Shown: positions 10,311 through 21,283 of the stretch, one piece after another
How positions within the stretch are numbered: position 1 is the first letter of the stretch
Layout of the letters: every line of letters starts with the position of its first letter
Made by a program: the position numbers and the translations under genes
Notes under the pieces: generated by a model
Databases searched by the model: none
What the model was told of the DNA's origin: nothing
Seen by the model: the letters and a program-made list of their open reading frames with translations, nothing else
Source: Zizania palustris
Lineage: Eukaryota; Streptophyta; Magnoliopsida; Poales; Poaceae
DNA length: 64,000 nt
Direction: 5' to 3'
NCBI GenBank assembly: GCA_019279435.1
Contig: JAAALK010000284.1
Span: 19,039,294 to 19,103,293, forward strand

Positions 10311-11649
10311 GGGGGGCAGGTCCAAATGATGAATCTTGAAGCCAGTTCTAGCAGGAATTTGGCCATTGCTCCTCTAGTTAGTGAGGATGATTGGAGAATC
10401 CCAATCGTGCAATATTTGAGGGACCCAAGCCAAAAGGTTGATCGGAAAGTTCGACGACAGGCTTTCAAATTTGTTTTACTCGATGGTGTGTTATATCGCC
10501 GAACTATTGATGGGGTACTTTTGAAATGTTTGGACCCCGATCAAGCTAGAGTTGCTGTAGGTGAAGTGCATGAAGGGCTTTGCGGTACTCATCAGTCGGC
10601 CCCAAAGATGACTTGGATGCTTAAAAGGGCAGGTTTTTATTGGGCGACTATGACTGAAGACTATTTTAGGTACTACAGAGGGTGTAAAGCTTGTCAGGAG
10701 TTTGGGAATACTCAGCTAGCACCCGCGTCGGCACTTAACCCTATTATTAAACCATGGCCGTTCTGAGGTTGGAGTATATACTTCATCGGCCAAATTCACC
10801 CTCCGTCCTCTAAAGGGCATCGTTTCGTGTTGATGGCAACAGATTATTTCACCAAATGGACCGAGGCCGTGCCGCTCAAGAACATGACTCACAGTGAGGT
10901 AATTGATTTCATCTTGAAACACATCATACATAGATTCAGCATTCCCCAAACTCTCACTACGGACCAAGGCACTTCATTTGTCGCTAAAATAGGTGAGGGA
11001 CTTTGCCGAATACTATGGGATCAAATTGGTAAATTCTTCCCCATATTATGCTCAGGCCAATGGTCAGACCGAGTCTAGTAACAAAACTGTAATTAAATTG
11101 ATCAAGAAAAAGATTGAGGAGTTTCCAAAAAGGTGGCACGAGATACTTTCTGAAGCTTTATGGGCTAGTAGAGTTGCAAAGCATGGTGCCACTAAAGTCA
11201 GTCCTTATGAGTTAGTGTATGGACAAGAAGCCGTTCTACCGGTAGAGGTGGATCTCGTCTCACTTAGATTTCTTAAACAAGACGGCTTATCGGTCGACGA
11301 ATATGAGACACTTCTAAAGGATAATTTAGAAGAGGTGACCGATAAGAGGTTGAAGGCTCTAGAGGCGATAGAGAGAGATAAAAGAAGAGTAGCTAGGGCC
11401 TACAACAAGAAGGTCAGGGCAAAATTGTTTCAAATCAATGATTTAGTATGGAAGACGATTTTGCCATTAGGTACTAGGAGTTCAAAATTCGGTAAATGGT
11501 CGCCTAGTTGGGAAGGACCTTTTAAGGTAGTCGGAATCGCTCCGGGCAACGCATATGTCCTAGAGTCTTTACAAGGAGAGCGATTTCAAAGGGCTTTGAA
11601 TGGTAGATATTTAAAAAAGTACTTCCCAAGTGTGTGGCAAAATGCTTGA
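10311..11649 (+). pseudogene. E3 integrase, broken
   Basis: Plus strand. The zinc-binding region (GLCGTHQSAPKMTWMLKRAG, then CKACQ) leads to the core. A CGA to TGA stop lies at 10764-10766. Immediately after it, where such integrases have a first catalytic Asp (LDFIG), the sequence reads IYFIG, so that Asp is Tyr. The second Asp (TTDQGTSF) and the Glu (GQTESSNK) are present. A frameshift near 10990 separates the core halves. The C-terminal region (SPYELVYGQEAVLPVEV, FQINDLVWK, SPSWEGPFKV) ends at a stop at 11649. Confidence 0.85.
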
Positions 11650-12018
11650 AGTGTTAAAGGCCGATACTACAGGTATCGCCCAAGGCCCAACATGCTTTTA
11701 GCTCACTACGTTTGCTAAAAGGCAGGGGCATGTGTTTATAGCAAAAAATGACATTAATGGTCAAATTAATAAATACTGGAAAAAAAGTAGTTTTGACCGA
11801 AAATATGCCAACCTGGCAAAGGCCGGTCTGACCAGCTATGGTAGGTCGGTCCAACCGGGCAGGTACGGTCAGACCGGATCCATGGGCTCGGTCAGACCGG
11901 CCAGGGTCTGGATTTCAGATCCAAGTGGGATTCGAGATATTTTCTCCCAAAACTTATCTCAACAGAATTTTGGACGCATCTAACTCTATCTCTAGCCAAG
12001 GATAACTAGTCCACCCCC

Positions 12019-12026
12019 TATAAATA
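12019..12026 (+). promoter_or_regulatory. Putative TATA box of the E3 LTR
   Basis: TATAAATA in CCCCCTATAAATACTAGG, about 290 bp into the LTR. The related E10-type LTRs have CCCCCTATAAATAG in the same context. Confidence 0.65.
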
Positions 12027-12394
12027 CTAGGGGGAAGGCCGATTCAAGGCCCCCCCGAACATTCCAATCCAAAGCCCTAGCTTTGAATCGTTTTTACTTT
12101 CCTTACTTTTCCGCATCTTCGTGGGTTTGCTTGAAAGCCCTCCGTCTGCTGCATCCGTAATCACGATAACCCTTGCTGGTTCGCTTGTGAAACTCCCATT
12201 AATCACATAACGGATTGCTATCCTTTTTATCGGTTTTATCACCCTACCTTGCAATTTGGCCCTCTGGCCGAATTGTGTTTGATCTATTATTTTTTTGCAG
12301 GCCAATCGTCTCATTAAACATCCTTGCGAAGTTTGGGAGCAATTGGAGATCGTTTGCTATGGCTGCCGAGGCTCAACAGATCGGATCTATTACC

Positions 12395-12740
12395 CCGATC
12401 TGACCGGAGTTGAGGTACCAGTCTGACCGGAGCCCCTCGTCACGCCGTTGTCGGCAACAGCCGGTCCGACCGATGGCCCTCCGCCGGTTCGACCGGGACC
12501 CTTCGCACCGGGCACGCCGAAGCCGAAGCCCAAGCCCTCCGAAGCCCTGCGCGTCGGAGCTATGCGCGGTCGAAGGTCGACGTCCGGAGGTCCCTTCGCC
12601 CGGTGTGACCGAGAGAGCACGGTCGGTCCGACCGACGAGGCTTTGCCGGTCCGATCGCCGGATCCGCGCTTCACATCTAGCTTCGGGGCACCGCCCGAAG
12701 CCCCTTCGCAGCCCTTCGGTCCGACCGAAGTTGTACCTCC
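12395..12740 (+). repeat. Cluster of GGTC-N-GACC motifs in the E3 LTR
   Basis: About nine degenerate copies (for example GATCTGACCGG, GGTCCGACCGATGG, GGTTCGACCGGG, GGTCGGTCCGACCGACG, GGTCCGACCGAAG) lie in GC-rich sequence downstream of the TATA box, with four more at 11820-11905 upstream of it. The open frames across this region are by-products of composition. Confidence 0.75.
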
Positions 12741-13038
12741 GGTCTAACTAGGCTTGAGGCCGAAGGTGTCTCAAGGACCCTTCGGACTAGCAACTGCTAT
12801 TGCTCCGAATCGGCCTCCGAATTGGCCGATTCTAGGTATTTTGGTCATTTTATTACTGTTTACATAGCTATCAACACTTTCGGCCAATTGGATTAAAATA
12901 TTAGTCATTTATCTGATTGCCTGGCGACTCCAAATCCCTTGTCACTATCCAGGGTAGTCAGAACGCGGCGTTGGTATCGTTGCGATACTTTTGGACGTCG
13001 AACCGGCCCAAGTGCGGGGGCGCATTTCTGCGTCAACA

Positions 13039-13293
13039 CGAATAAAATAATTACAGAAATTGGTTTAAAATATTTGGGCTACTTCCATGGGTGATAAAAA
13101 TTTGTAAAAATTCTCAAAATATATTTTGGTCTTAGGAACTCATACAAAATTTTCTAGCCTCCGATTTGGTCACTTCAACTAGGTTCTAGTTCAAAAAGGC
13201 TAAGAAGGGCATTAAAGGTATTTCCAAAATAAATAATCTCAGAAAAACATATTAGATGATATTTTTATTTCTTTGAAAATTTGGGGTGTTACA
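13039..13293 (-). mobile_element. E1 LTR fragment (5' LTR start)
   Basis: Minus-strand TGTAACACCCC starts at 13293. The 255 bp match 587-843 closely. Its left side is interrupted by E3. The simplest reading is that this is the start of the E1 5' LTR and that the rest of that LTR, the PBS and the gag N-terminus were lost together with the 5' half of E3. The flank after 13293 (TATAA) would be the E1 target site, inside E4. Confidence 0.75.
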
Positions 13294-13372
13294 TATAATA
13301 ACCGTATTTTCTTACAAACTACTTACTACCTCATCTTCTGGAGTTTTACACAAAACTTTCTCTCTTTTGTAG

Positions 13373-14281
13373 ATGTCGGTTCATACCATGAGTGGGACTC
13401 TCCGCAATGAGGCTGGATTCATCCGTGAGCTTCGCATGCTCGTCGACTTCCTCGGATTCGTGCATGAGCCCGTGTTCCACGGGATCTTTCCCGATGTGAG
13501 CGAGAGCTATTGCGAGGTCACGGTCGTCATCCGCCCCTCCCCCACGCATCCTGCATTCTACACCCATGGAGTCGGAGGACCTTCCTTCGTGGTGGCTAGC
13601 CAGCGCACTGCTCTCCAGGCCCTCACTGAGCTTCGGTTGGTCTACGACGGCAAGCTCCGTGACACCGTCTAACGCTACATGTCCATGCGTACCCCTAGGA
13701 TTCACCGCAGCATCTACATCAGCTCCCTCACTCAGCGCAACTCCGCCATCGCCCGCACCATGAGACTTTTGGAAGCTATGGACAATCTTCACACCGAGAC
13801 CATCCTTGACGCAGATAGTTAGCACGACACCATCAAATTCTAGCGCCATTCATCAGAGAGCCTAAACCACGAGAATGCCAAACTTCGTCGCCAGGTTCAG
13901 TAGAACCACCACTTGACCGCCGAGGTGGAGGAGTTGAGGCGTCAGAACGAGCTTCTACGCCAGAGCATCGCCAATACGACACAGCTTCGCCACCAGATCC
14001 AAGAGCTGCAGAAGGACCTAGAGGAGGTCGCTCCCCTTCCGCCTCGCAAGCAGAAGTCACTCCGGATCCCCACAGTTAGGCCCAAGAGGATCTCCCGCAG
14101 TGCCCCTCCCGCCGGGCCATCCAGCTCCACTACCCCTACACCGACCCTCTCCGCCGAGCCTGTGATCGAGTCATCCCTGAGCTACCGTAGACGTAGTTTT
14201 TACGGTTGTTTGTTTTCCTTTTGTTGCTTGGATTGTATTGCCACTCATGTCAAATATAAGGCATGGGTGAAGATTAAATAA
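13373..14281 (+). pseudogene. E4 extra ORF upstream of gag (ORF0-like), broken
   Basis: One plus-strand frame of about 300 codons, interrupted by stops near 13672, 13820, 13843 and 13902. The N-terminal part (MSVHTMSGTLRNEAGFIREL) has no function I can name. The middle is a likely coiled coil (AEVEELRRQNELLRQS, then LRHQIQELQKDLEEV at 13913-14035), followed by a basic Pro/Ser tail. It sits between where the 5' LTR would be and gag. Rice RIRE3/RIRE8-type gypsy elements, as I recall, carry an extra ORF in this place, and this is probably the same thing. It is too decayed to be expressed. Confidence 0.7.
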
Positions 14282-14376
14282 GGAATTCATATGTAATAGT
14301 CTAAGTTCAAAACTTTTTGGAAATAAAACTTAGTCACATTCCCCCTAAATGTATGTCTGTTTTGGAAAACTCCACG

Positions 14377-15480
14377 ATGACAAACACTCAAGGATCCGAT
14401 GCTCCTCAGAATGGAGGAGACAACGGGAATCTGCCCCAATGGGGAGCAACGTGGCAAAGGCAGGCCTTAGTCGCCAATCACCCAACTCTGGCCGAAATGA
14501 TGGCCAATCAAAATTAGTTGATAGCCATAGTGCTGAATCAGATGCAACAACAGCAGAATCAGATGCAGGAGCAACAAGCTCAGCTCTTCTGTCTGCACTA
14601 GCAGCAGCCCGAGCCCACACGTCCCGCCACTCTAGCTCCGGCACCCGCTTCTCAGCTGTCGGAATTCCTCCGCGTCCGACCTCCCACATTCTCCAGCACC
14701 ACCAACCCCATGGAGGCTGGTGACTGGCTAAGGACGATTAGGAAGAAGTTGGATCTCCTGACCTACACCGAACAGGAGAGGGTAGCTTTCACTGCCCACT
14801 AACTCTAGGGACCCGCCACTGAATGGTGGGACAACCTGCGTGAGACGCTACCCAAGGGTCACGTCCACACTTGGTCGGAATTCTCCGCCGCTTTCCACGC
14901 CGCCCATGTCCCCGACGGCATCATTGCCCAAAAGCAGCAAGAGTTTAGGGACCTGCAACAAGGAAGCAGGTCTGTGACTGAGTATCTGCACGAGTTTAAC
15001 CGGCTGGCATGGTATGCGCTAGAGGAAGTCTGTACGGATATGGCCCGATAGTCTAAGTTTCTCCAGGGGCTGAAGGACGAGCTTTCCCTTCAGCTGGTTT
15101 CCGGAGACTACGCCAACTTCTAGAAGTTGGTCAACAAGGCCATCATTCAGGAGACCGAGCAGAACAAGGTCGACCTGAAGAAAAAGATAATGATCGCCTT
15201 CCGCTAGAACCAAGGAATGGCGCAGAGGCCACGTTTTGCACCTCCCCCACCGGTGCCCCAATATCACCTACGCCCTGTCTACCGGCCCGCTCCACCCGCC
15301 AACAACCTGGGAGCAGGACACCCTCGCTCCGCTCCCGTCGCACCAACTGCTCCACCCACCCCTGCCAAGAAAGCATAGGTCTTGCGTGACAAGCACGGCA
15401 AGCCCGTGATCTGTTTCAACTGCCACTAAGAAGGGCATTAATCCCACCAGTGCCCCCACCCCAAGCGTCCGCAAGGAGTC
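14377..15480 (+). pseudogene. E4 gag (Tekay), broken
   Basis: Start ATG at 14377 (MTNTQGSDAPQNGGDNG). The Gln-rich region (NQMQQQQNQMQEQQAQ) is followed by LSEFLRVRPPTFSSTTNPME, then the gag core (TWSEFSAAFHAAHVPDGII, LQQGSRSVTEYLHEFNRLAW). About eight in-frame stops, mostly at Gln, Lys or Trp codons, include 14800-14802 and 14806-14808 (HxLxGP). These two coincide with stops in E1. The zinc knuckle is also hit: CFNCHxEGHxSHQC has two stops inside. Not translatable. Confidence 0.85.
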
Positions 15481-15975
15481 ATGGCCAATCCTGCCATCCG
15501 CGCCCGTGTCAACCATGTCTCCGCCAAAGAAGCCCAAGCTGCACCAGAGATCATCATGTGTAAGTTCACTATACATTCAGCACCTGCAGTGGTCTTATTT
15601 GACACTAGAGCTACGCATTCTTTCATCTCAACAACTTTTGTGGAAAAATATAACCTGAACAAATGCGAATTAGCAAGACCGGTACTAATAGCCACCCCAA
15701 GCAAACAAACCCAAGCCCACTCTTATAGTCCGAGAGTATGGGTAGATATCCAAGGTACCATATTTTGGGTCGACCCCATTCTGATAGAATACCAAGGTTT
15801 GGATCTGATTCTAGGAATGAACTGGCTCAACAACCATCAAGGAGTGATAAGATGTGCCCGAAGGCAAGTGACCGTGACCAGTGAAGAAGGGACTATCGTC
15901 ACCTTTCAGATGCCAAGTCAGAAGCCTGGTAGACCTCGCCTACACCAGATTACCTTGGAAGAAATACCGGTACTC
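15481..15975 (+). pseudogene. E4 aspartic protease
   Basis: Plus strand, in frame with downstream RT. FDTRATHSFIS takes the place of the active site, where E1 has DSGAMHSFIS: D is kept but Ser-Gly is Thr-Arg, so the catalytic triplet is damaged. ILGMNW replaces ILGMDW. The stretch has no stop, but the active site suggests a dead enzyme. Confidence 0.8.
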
Positions 15976-16830
15976 TGCGAGTACCTAGATGTATTCCTGG
16001 AGGATTTACCAGGGATGCCACCCAAAAGGGACATCGAGTTCAGGATCGATCTAGTACCCGGAACCACTCCCATTTATAAGCGACCATATCAGATGGCCGC
16101 TAATGAGCTAGCAGAAATGAAGCAGCAGCTTGAAGATCTTGAGAAGAAGGGATATATCAGACCCAGCACATCCCCATGGGGAGCCCCCGTCATCTTCCTC
16201 GAGAAGAAGGAAGACAAGGCTAAGCGTATGTGCGTAGATTATCGAGCCCTGAATGAGGTGACCATCAAGAACTAGTACCCACTACCCAGGATCGATGATC
16301 TATTTGATCAGCTGAAAGGAGCCACTGTGTTCTCCAAGATCGATTTACGGTCCGGTTATCATCAGCCGAGGATTCGAGAGGAAGACATACCCAAGACGGC
16401 ATTCACCTCTCGTTATGGACTTTATGAGTGCACCGTCATGTCCTTTGGTTTGACCAATGCCCCGACCTTCTTCATGAATATGATGAATAAGGTGTTTATG
16501 GAATACTTGGACAAGTTTATCGTGGTGTTTATAGATGACATTCTCATCTATTACAAGGACAAAGAGGAGCACGAGACCCACATCCGGTTGACCCTAGGAA
16601 AACTCAAGGAACATCAGTTGTATGCCAAGTACAGCAAGTGTAAATTTTGGATGGCGGAAGTAAAGTTCCTAGGGCACATCATCTCTGCACAAGGTATCGT
16701 GGTAGACCCTGCCACCGTGGGAGCAGTTACAGATTGGCTGCCACCCACCAACGTATCTAAGATATGGAGCTTTCTTGGCTTAGCAGGATACTACCGATGA
16801 TTTATCGAGAATTTCTCCAAGATAGCCAAG
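15976..16830 (+). pseudogene. E4 reverse transcriptase, broken
   Basis: Linker FLEDLPGMPPKRDIEFRIDL and PGTTPIYKRPYQM, then RT with SKIDLRSGYHQPRI, SFGLTNAPTFF and an intact FIDD in VVFIDDILIYY. Stops: TAG at 16273-16275 (IKNxYPLPR, Lys in E1) and TGA at 16798-16800 (YYRxFIEN), the second shared in position with E1. Confidence 0.85.
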
Positions 16831-17498
16831 CCTATGACCAAGTTGTTGAAGAAGGGAGAGAAGTTTGAATGGACTCCCGAATGTGAGGAAAGTTTTCGGA
16901 CCCTCAAGACATGGCTGGTGTCAGCACACATACTGACCCTACCGGATATAAGGAAGGACTTCCATGTCTATTGCGATGCATCTCGCCAGGGTTTGGGATG
17001 TGTTCTCATGCAGGACGGGAAAGTTGTCTCATACGCCTCTCGATAGTTAAGACCCCATGAGATGAACTACCCTACTCACGACCTAGAATTGGCCGCTGTA
17101 GTGCACGCTCTGAAGATATGGAGGCACTATCTGGTTGGAAACTGGTGCGAAGTTTTCACGGACCACAAGAGTTTGAAGTATATATTCACGCAGCCGGATC
17201 TCAACCTTAGGCAAAGGCGATGGTTAGAATTGATAAAGGACTACGACCTAGGAATTCACTACCATCCCAGCAAAGCAAACGTGGTAGCTGATGCATTAAG
17301 TCGTAAAGGATATTGTACCGCCATCGTGATTCAGGATCACGCGCCTTTGTTGCATAAGGATATGGAAAGATTAAACTTTGGGATAACCACGGGAGCCTAT
17401 CTAGCCACCCTTGAGGCCCGACCAGTCCTGTTCGAGAAGATACGTGAAGCTCAGTTGGAAGACTCGGACATAGCAGCCATTAAGAAGAACATGAGGTA
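16831..17498 (+). pseudogene. E4 RNase H, broken
   Basis: Plus strand, same frame as the RT. YCDASRQGLGCVLMQDG, DLELAAVVHALKIW, VFTDHKSLKYIF and VVADALSRKGY carry the expected acidic residues. One stop in SYASRxLRPHE (17044-17046, Gln in E1) and another at 17497-17499 (MRxGKAPGF), before the integrase zinc-binding region. Confidence 0.85.
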
Positions 17499-18858
17499 GG
17501 GCAAGGCCCCAGGATTTTTAGAATATGAGAATGGCACCGTATGGTTCGGAACTAGGATCTGTGTGCCCGATAAATCGGAGATAAAGACCCTTATTCTAAG
17601 GGAAGCCCATGACACTCTGTACTCCATCCACCCCGGGAGTACAAAGATGTACGAGGACCTAAAGGAACGGTATTGGTGGGTTAGCATGAAGAAAGAGATT
17701 GCTCAGTTCGTCGCAGAGTGTGACACCTACCGACGAGTAAAAGCAGAGCACCAGAGACCAGCGGGGCTATTACAGCCACTTAAAGTGCCTGAATGGAATG
17801 AGAAGAGATCGGTATGGACTTCATCACCGGACTCCCAAAGACCCAAGTTGGTTATGATTCCATATGGGTAATCATCGACCGGCTAACAATGGTAGCTCAC
17901 TTCATAGCCGTCAAGACGACCTTTAGTGGCCCTAAACTAGCAGAGTTGTATATGGCCTGCATAGTATGCCTTCATGGTGTACCTAAGAAGATAGTCTCTG
18001 ATAGAGGAAGTCAATTCATGTCTCGGTTCTAGAAAAACCTTCAAGAGGAAATGGGAACAAGACTGAACTTCAGCACAGCATACCACCCTCAGACAGATGG
18101 ACAAACTGAGAGGGTAAATCAGATATTGGAGGATATGCTCTAGGCATGTGCCTTGTACTTTGGAGGAACTTGGGACAAGAGTTTACCGTACGCCAAGTTT
18201 TCGTACAATAACAGCTATCAAGCCAGCCTTCTGATGTCTCCATTCGAAGCTCTATATGGACGCAGGTGCAGAACGCCTCTACTTTGGGATCAGACCGGTG
18301 AATCCCAAGTTTTTGGAATGGACATCCTTCGGGAAGGTGAAGAGAAAGTACGGATCATCAGGGACAGACTCAAGATAGCCCAATCTCGATAGAAGAGCTA
18401 TGCAGACAATCGCCGTCGAGATCTAGCCTTTGAAGAGGGAGATCATGTTTACCTCCGAGTTACTCCTCTCCGTGGCACTCAACGGTTTAACATGAGAGGG
18501 AAATTAGCACATCGATACGTTGGACCTTTTCCCATAGTCCGACGTCAAGAAGAGGTCGCTTATCAGTTAGAGCTACCACCCTCATTGGCTGGGGTACATG
18601 ATGTGTTTCACGTGTCGCGGCTAAAGAAGTGTCTTCGAGTCCCAACAGAGCAAGTTGATCTTCAGAAGTTGAATATACAAGAAGATCTGACCTATGTTGA
18701 GAAGCCCATCAGAATCTTGGAAGTCAAGGAAAGGACCACGAGGAGTCGAGTCATCCGCTTCTTCAAGGTCTAGTGGAGCAATCATCCCGTAGAGGAAGCT
18801 ACATGAGAAAAAGAGGAGGAACTAAAAGCGCAACATCCAGAGTTATTCGAGGATTGAT
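17499..18858 (+). pseudogene. E4 integrase and chromodomain, broken
   Basis: Zinc-binding region (AHDTLYSIHPGSTKMYEDL, then CDTYRRVKAEH, where the second Cys of CDTC is Tyr). A frameshift lies between about 17796 and 17812. The core follows: GMDFITGLPKTQVGYDSIWV with the first Asp, VSDRGSQF with the second, and GQTERVNQ with the Glu. Stops occur at about 18030, 18141, 18390-18392 (SRxKSY, shared with E7) and 18771. The chromodomain-like C-terminus (TRSRVIRFFKV) has two stops (18771 and in EEATxEKEEEL). Confidence 0.85.
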
Positions 18859-18885
18859 CCGAATCTTGAGGGCGAGATTCTCTGT

Positions 18886-18897
18886 AAGGGGGATAGG
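18886..18897 (+). other. E4 polypurine tract
   Basis: AAGGGGGATAGG, followed two bases later by the LTR start. Identical to the tract of E1 and E7. Confidence 0.8.
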
Positions 18898-18899
18898 AT

Positions 18900-18962
18900 T
18901 GTAACATTCCAAAGAATTAAAAATAAATAAAATAAAGAAAATGGATATTCTGGAATATAAAG
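18900..18962 (+). mobile_element. E4 3' LTR, first 63 bp
   Basis: TGTAACATTCC starts the LTR. The sequence is closer to E11 (61126 onward: AAGAAATAAAAACAAATAAA) than to E7. At 18963 it is cut by the terminus of copia E5. Confidence 0.75.
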
Positions 18963-19872
18963 TGTTGGACCGAAAATGGCAACCAGAGGGGGGAGGGGTG
19001 AATGGGAGCTTTTAAAATTTCAGACTAAAAATAGCCTTCTGTTTTACTTCTGTCTTCTGCGGAGCAGGCTTCGAACACACCCCTCGAAGTTCTGGTTCGG
19101 AGGTATTTCACAGCTCCGAAATTAGGCTTCGCAAGGAGTAAAAGTTCGAAGCCAAGAAGACTTCGCTCCACCCACAACCCTGAAAATTCAGCTTTGCTAA
19201 GTCAGTGCAGGCTCCGCACACAGGGTTTTCGAGTAGGCTTCACACTTCACCCTTCGCAAGAGAGGACTTTCCTCTGAGGACTTCGATCAGCTCTGCTAAG
19301 TCAGTGCAGGCTCAGCACACTGGGTGCCTTCGAGCAGGCTTCGCACTTCACCCTTCGCAAGAGCAGACTTCCCTCTGTGGACTTCGACCAAATACTCAGT
19401 GCTAGCAACTGGTACTAGGCTTCGCACTTCGGAGGTCTAAACGCACACTTGAACACACTTCGCCGAGGACATCGACAAGGGAAGAAAACAGGCTTCGATT
19501 CAGCACAGAGACAGTGCTTTGCTAGTAATCAGAGAGGTCTAGCCTCCAGTTTACACAGAGCGAGCAGACACTAAAAAACACACTTCACCCAGACAGACTT
19601 CTCACACACCTCTCTAAAAAAACTCACAAGAAGATGGTGCACAGAGAAATCAAAGCATGCAGTGCAACACACAGTACAAGTTCAAGCAGTGAAAGAAGAA
19701 CATAATCAAAACTTTATTGCATGAACAGGGAACACAAAATGAACTCACAGGATGAATAGAGAGAGTGTGGCGGCTAGCACAAGATTTCTACAATGGCTGC
19801 TCAAAAGTGTTGATGTGACCTAGCTAGCCTCCACTATTTATAGGCAATATTCAGTCCTCTGAATATACTACT
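18963..19872 (-). mobile_element. E5 3' LTR, distal piece
   Basis: Matches 39629-40541 of the E5 5' LTR, from TGTTGGACCGAAAA to GAATATACTACT. It contains the putative TATA box (minus-strand TATAAATA, 19835-19842). The break at 19872 is the insertion point of E6, and the LTR resumes at 31573. Confidence 0.9.
19868..19872. repeat. Target site duplication of E6, left copy
   Basis: CTACT at 19868-19872 and again at 31568-31572. The uninterrupted sequence in the other E5 LTR (GACTACTTTACC near 40530) has it once, confirming a normal 5-bp duplication. Confidence 0.95.
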
Positions 19873-21275
19873 TGTAGGACCGAAAGTAGCGACCAGAGGG
19901 GGGTGAATGGGCGCCTAAAAATTCTTTCGAATCAATGGCCTGCTCCCAACACCCAACGCACCTCAAAAGACTAAGCAGCAAAGCGTGAACAGATTTCCTA
20001 AGCCTAAAAGTATCTAGCCTAGAAAAGACTGGTGTCAACAACAGAGAAACACCAATACAGTGCTAAAAGGCAGATAAACAAAATATTCAAGACATGGCAG
20101 ATCAAACTTCTCAGTAGAATAGTCTAAGTACACATGGAAAGGGATGAGAAGTTACTGTTCTAAATCTGTCTCCTGTTCGAAAGTTGGCGAAGCCTGCTTC
20201 GCTGTGTCGAAGCCTGCTTCGCAGTGTCAACGCCTGCTTTGGAGTCCCTTGTCGAAGTCTAGCGAAGGTTGTCGTTGAAGTACCGAAGGTATGTTGAGTC
20301 TAGCCTAGTTCGAGTGTGGCAGAAAGCGAAGAATGCTTTGAAGCGAAGTATGAAAGTATCGAAGCTTGCTTTGAATAGTGTACTTCAAAGCCTAGACTAT
20401 GATCAGAAAGCTTCGAACAAAGTTCATAGAAATGCAACCTTCGAAAGAGAAGCGAAGCCAAACACACAGCAGCAAGACCAAATCGAAGCCTACACTTTAA
20501 CTTCGAAGCTAGCTTGATCGAGTTATGACTATCGAAGTGGTAACCTCTGAATCGAGGACTAACTTCGAATGACAAGCTTCGAACACACAAACTGTGACCT
20601 TCGAAGGCAGCAGCAGAAAGATCGCAGAAAACACACTCTGAGTGAAGCCTACCAGAGAGACATGCTTCGAAGCTAACTCCGAAGCCTGTCGACGTATGCT
20701 TCGCAAAAGAGTGTCGAAGTATGTCAGAACAAAACCTCAGAACAGAGCACACTTCGAGACTCAGTTCAAGTTCGAAGTCCTAGCAAAGTCTTCGAAGAAG
20801 TCAGGACGAAGCCTGCTCCACAGAACAGAAGGACTTCACACAAACAAGGGGGCTTCACCGGAAACAGCCAGAGAAAGACAGGGCTCGGTTTAGTCGATCA
20901 AAAAGCTACACAGGAAAAAGCAAGGCCAGAGTACTAGTGTACTGTTGCTACAGGGAGTAGGTACTACTTGCTACAAGCAAGAACTAGTACTACTCACGTG
21001 AAGAACAGAAGCATCCAGAGAAGAATGATTTGCTCAGGAATAAAATAGCTGCACGCAAAACGAAACCATAGAGCTTCGCACGAAGTGCTGCACACCAAAA
21101 CCGGTAGGAATAAAGCTTCCAGACAGTGAAGAACCGATTGAATCTCAGGAAGAACAGGAGCACTGCCTGGCGGCGCATGCAGGGAGAGAAAAACGCAGGA
21201 AACACAAAATGACCCAAACCTTGATTCAAAAGTGATTTCTTGAAAAGGGTGACCTAACCCTAGGGATTGGGGCCC

Positions 21276-21283
21276 TATTTATA
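21276..21283 (-). promoter_or_regulatory. Putative TATA box of E6 3' LTR
   Basis: TATAAATA on the minus strand in GCCTATAAATAGGGCC. The same site is at 30973-30980 in the 5' LTR and 46590-46597 in E8, always about 590 bp after the LTR start. Confidence 0.65.

Larger units (their letters stand above)
11731..13038 (+). mobile_element. E3 3' LTR (1308 bp)
   Basis: A polypurine tract (AAAAGGCAGGGG, 11717-11728) is followed by TGTGTTTATAGC, and the LTR ends GCGTCAACA at 13038. The start matches the E10 LTR start (TGTGATGATAGC then AAAAAATGGCATTAATGG), so E3 and E10 are related Tat-like families. Directly after 13038 the sequence continues as E1 LTR (CGAATAAA), matching CCGAATAAAC at 586-594. E3 is therefore inserted in an E1-type LTR, with CGAAT as the likely target site. 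No partner duplication can be checked because the 5' end of E3 is gone. Confidence 0.85.

Noticed and set aside
13039..13293. 5' LTR of E4
   Set aside because: It is in the opposite orientation to E4 and starts, rather than ends, at the boundary with E4 sequence. It fits the E1 5' LTR.
20300..20752. 150-codon minus-strand open frame
   Set aside because: Inside the E6 LTR R/U5, built from TTCGAAG words. The copy at 29996-30271 is partly closed.
20160..20900. Heat-shock elements in the copia LTRs
   Set aside because: The words are TTCGAA without the two-base spacing of GAAnnTTC arrays, so the resemblance is superficial.
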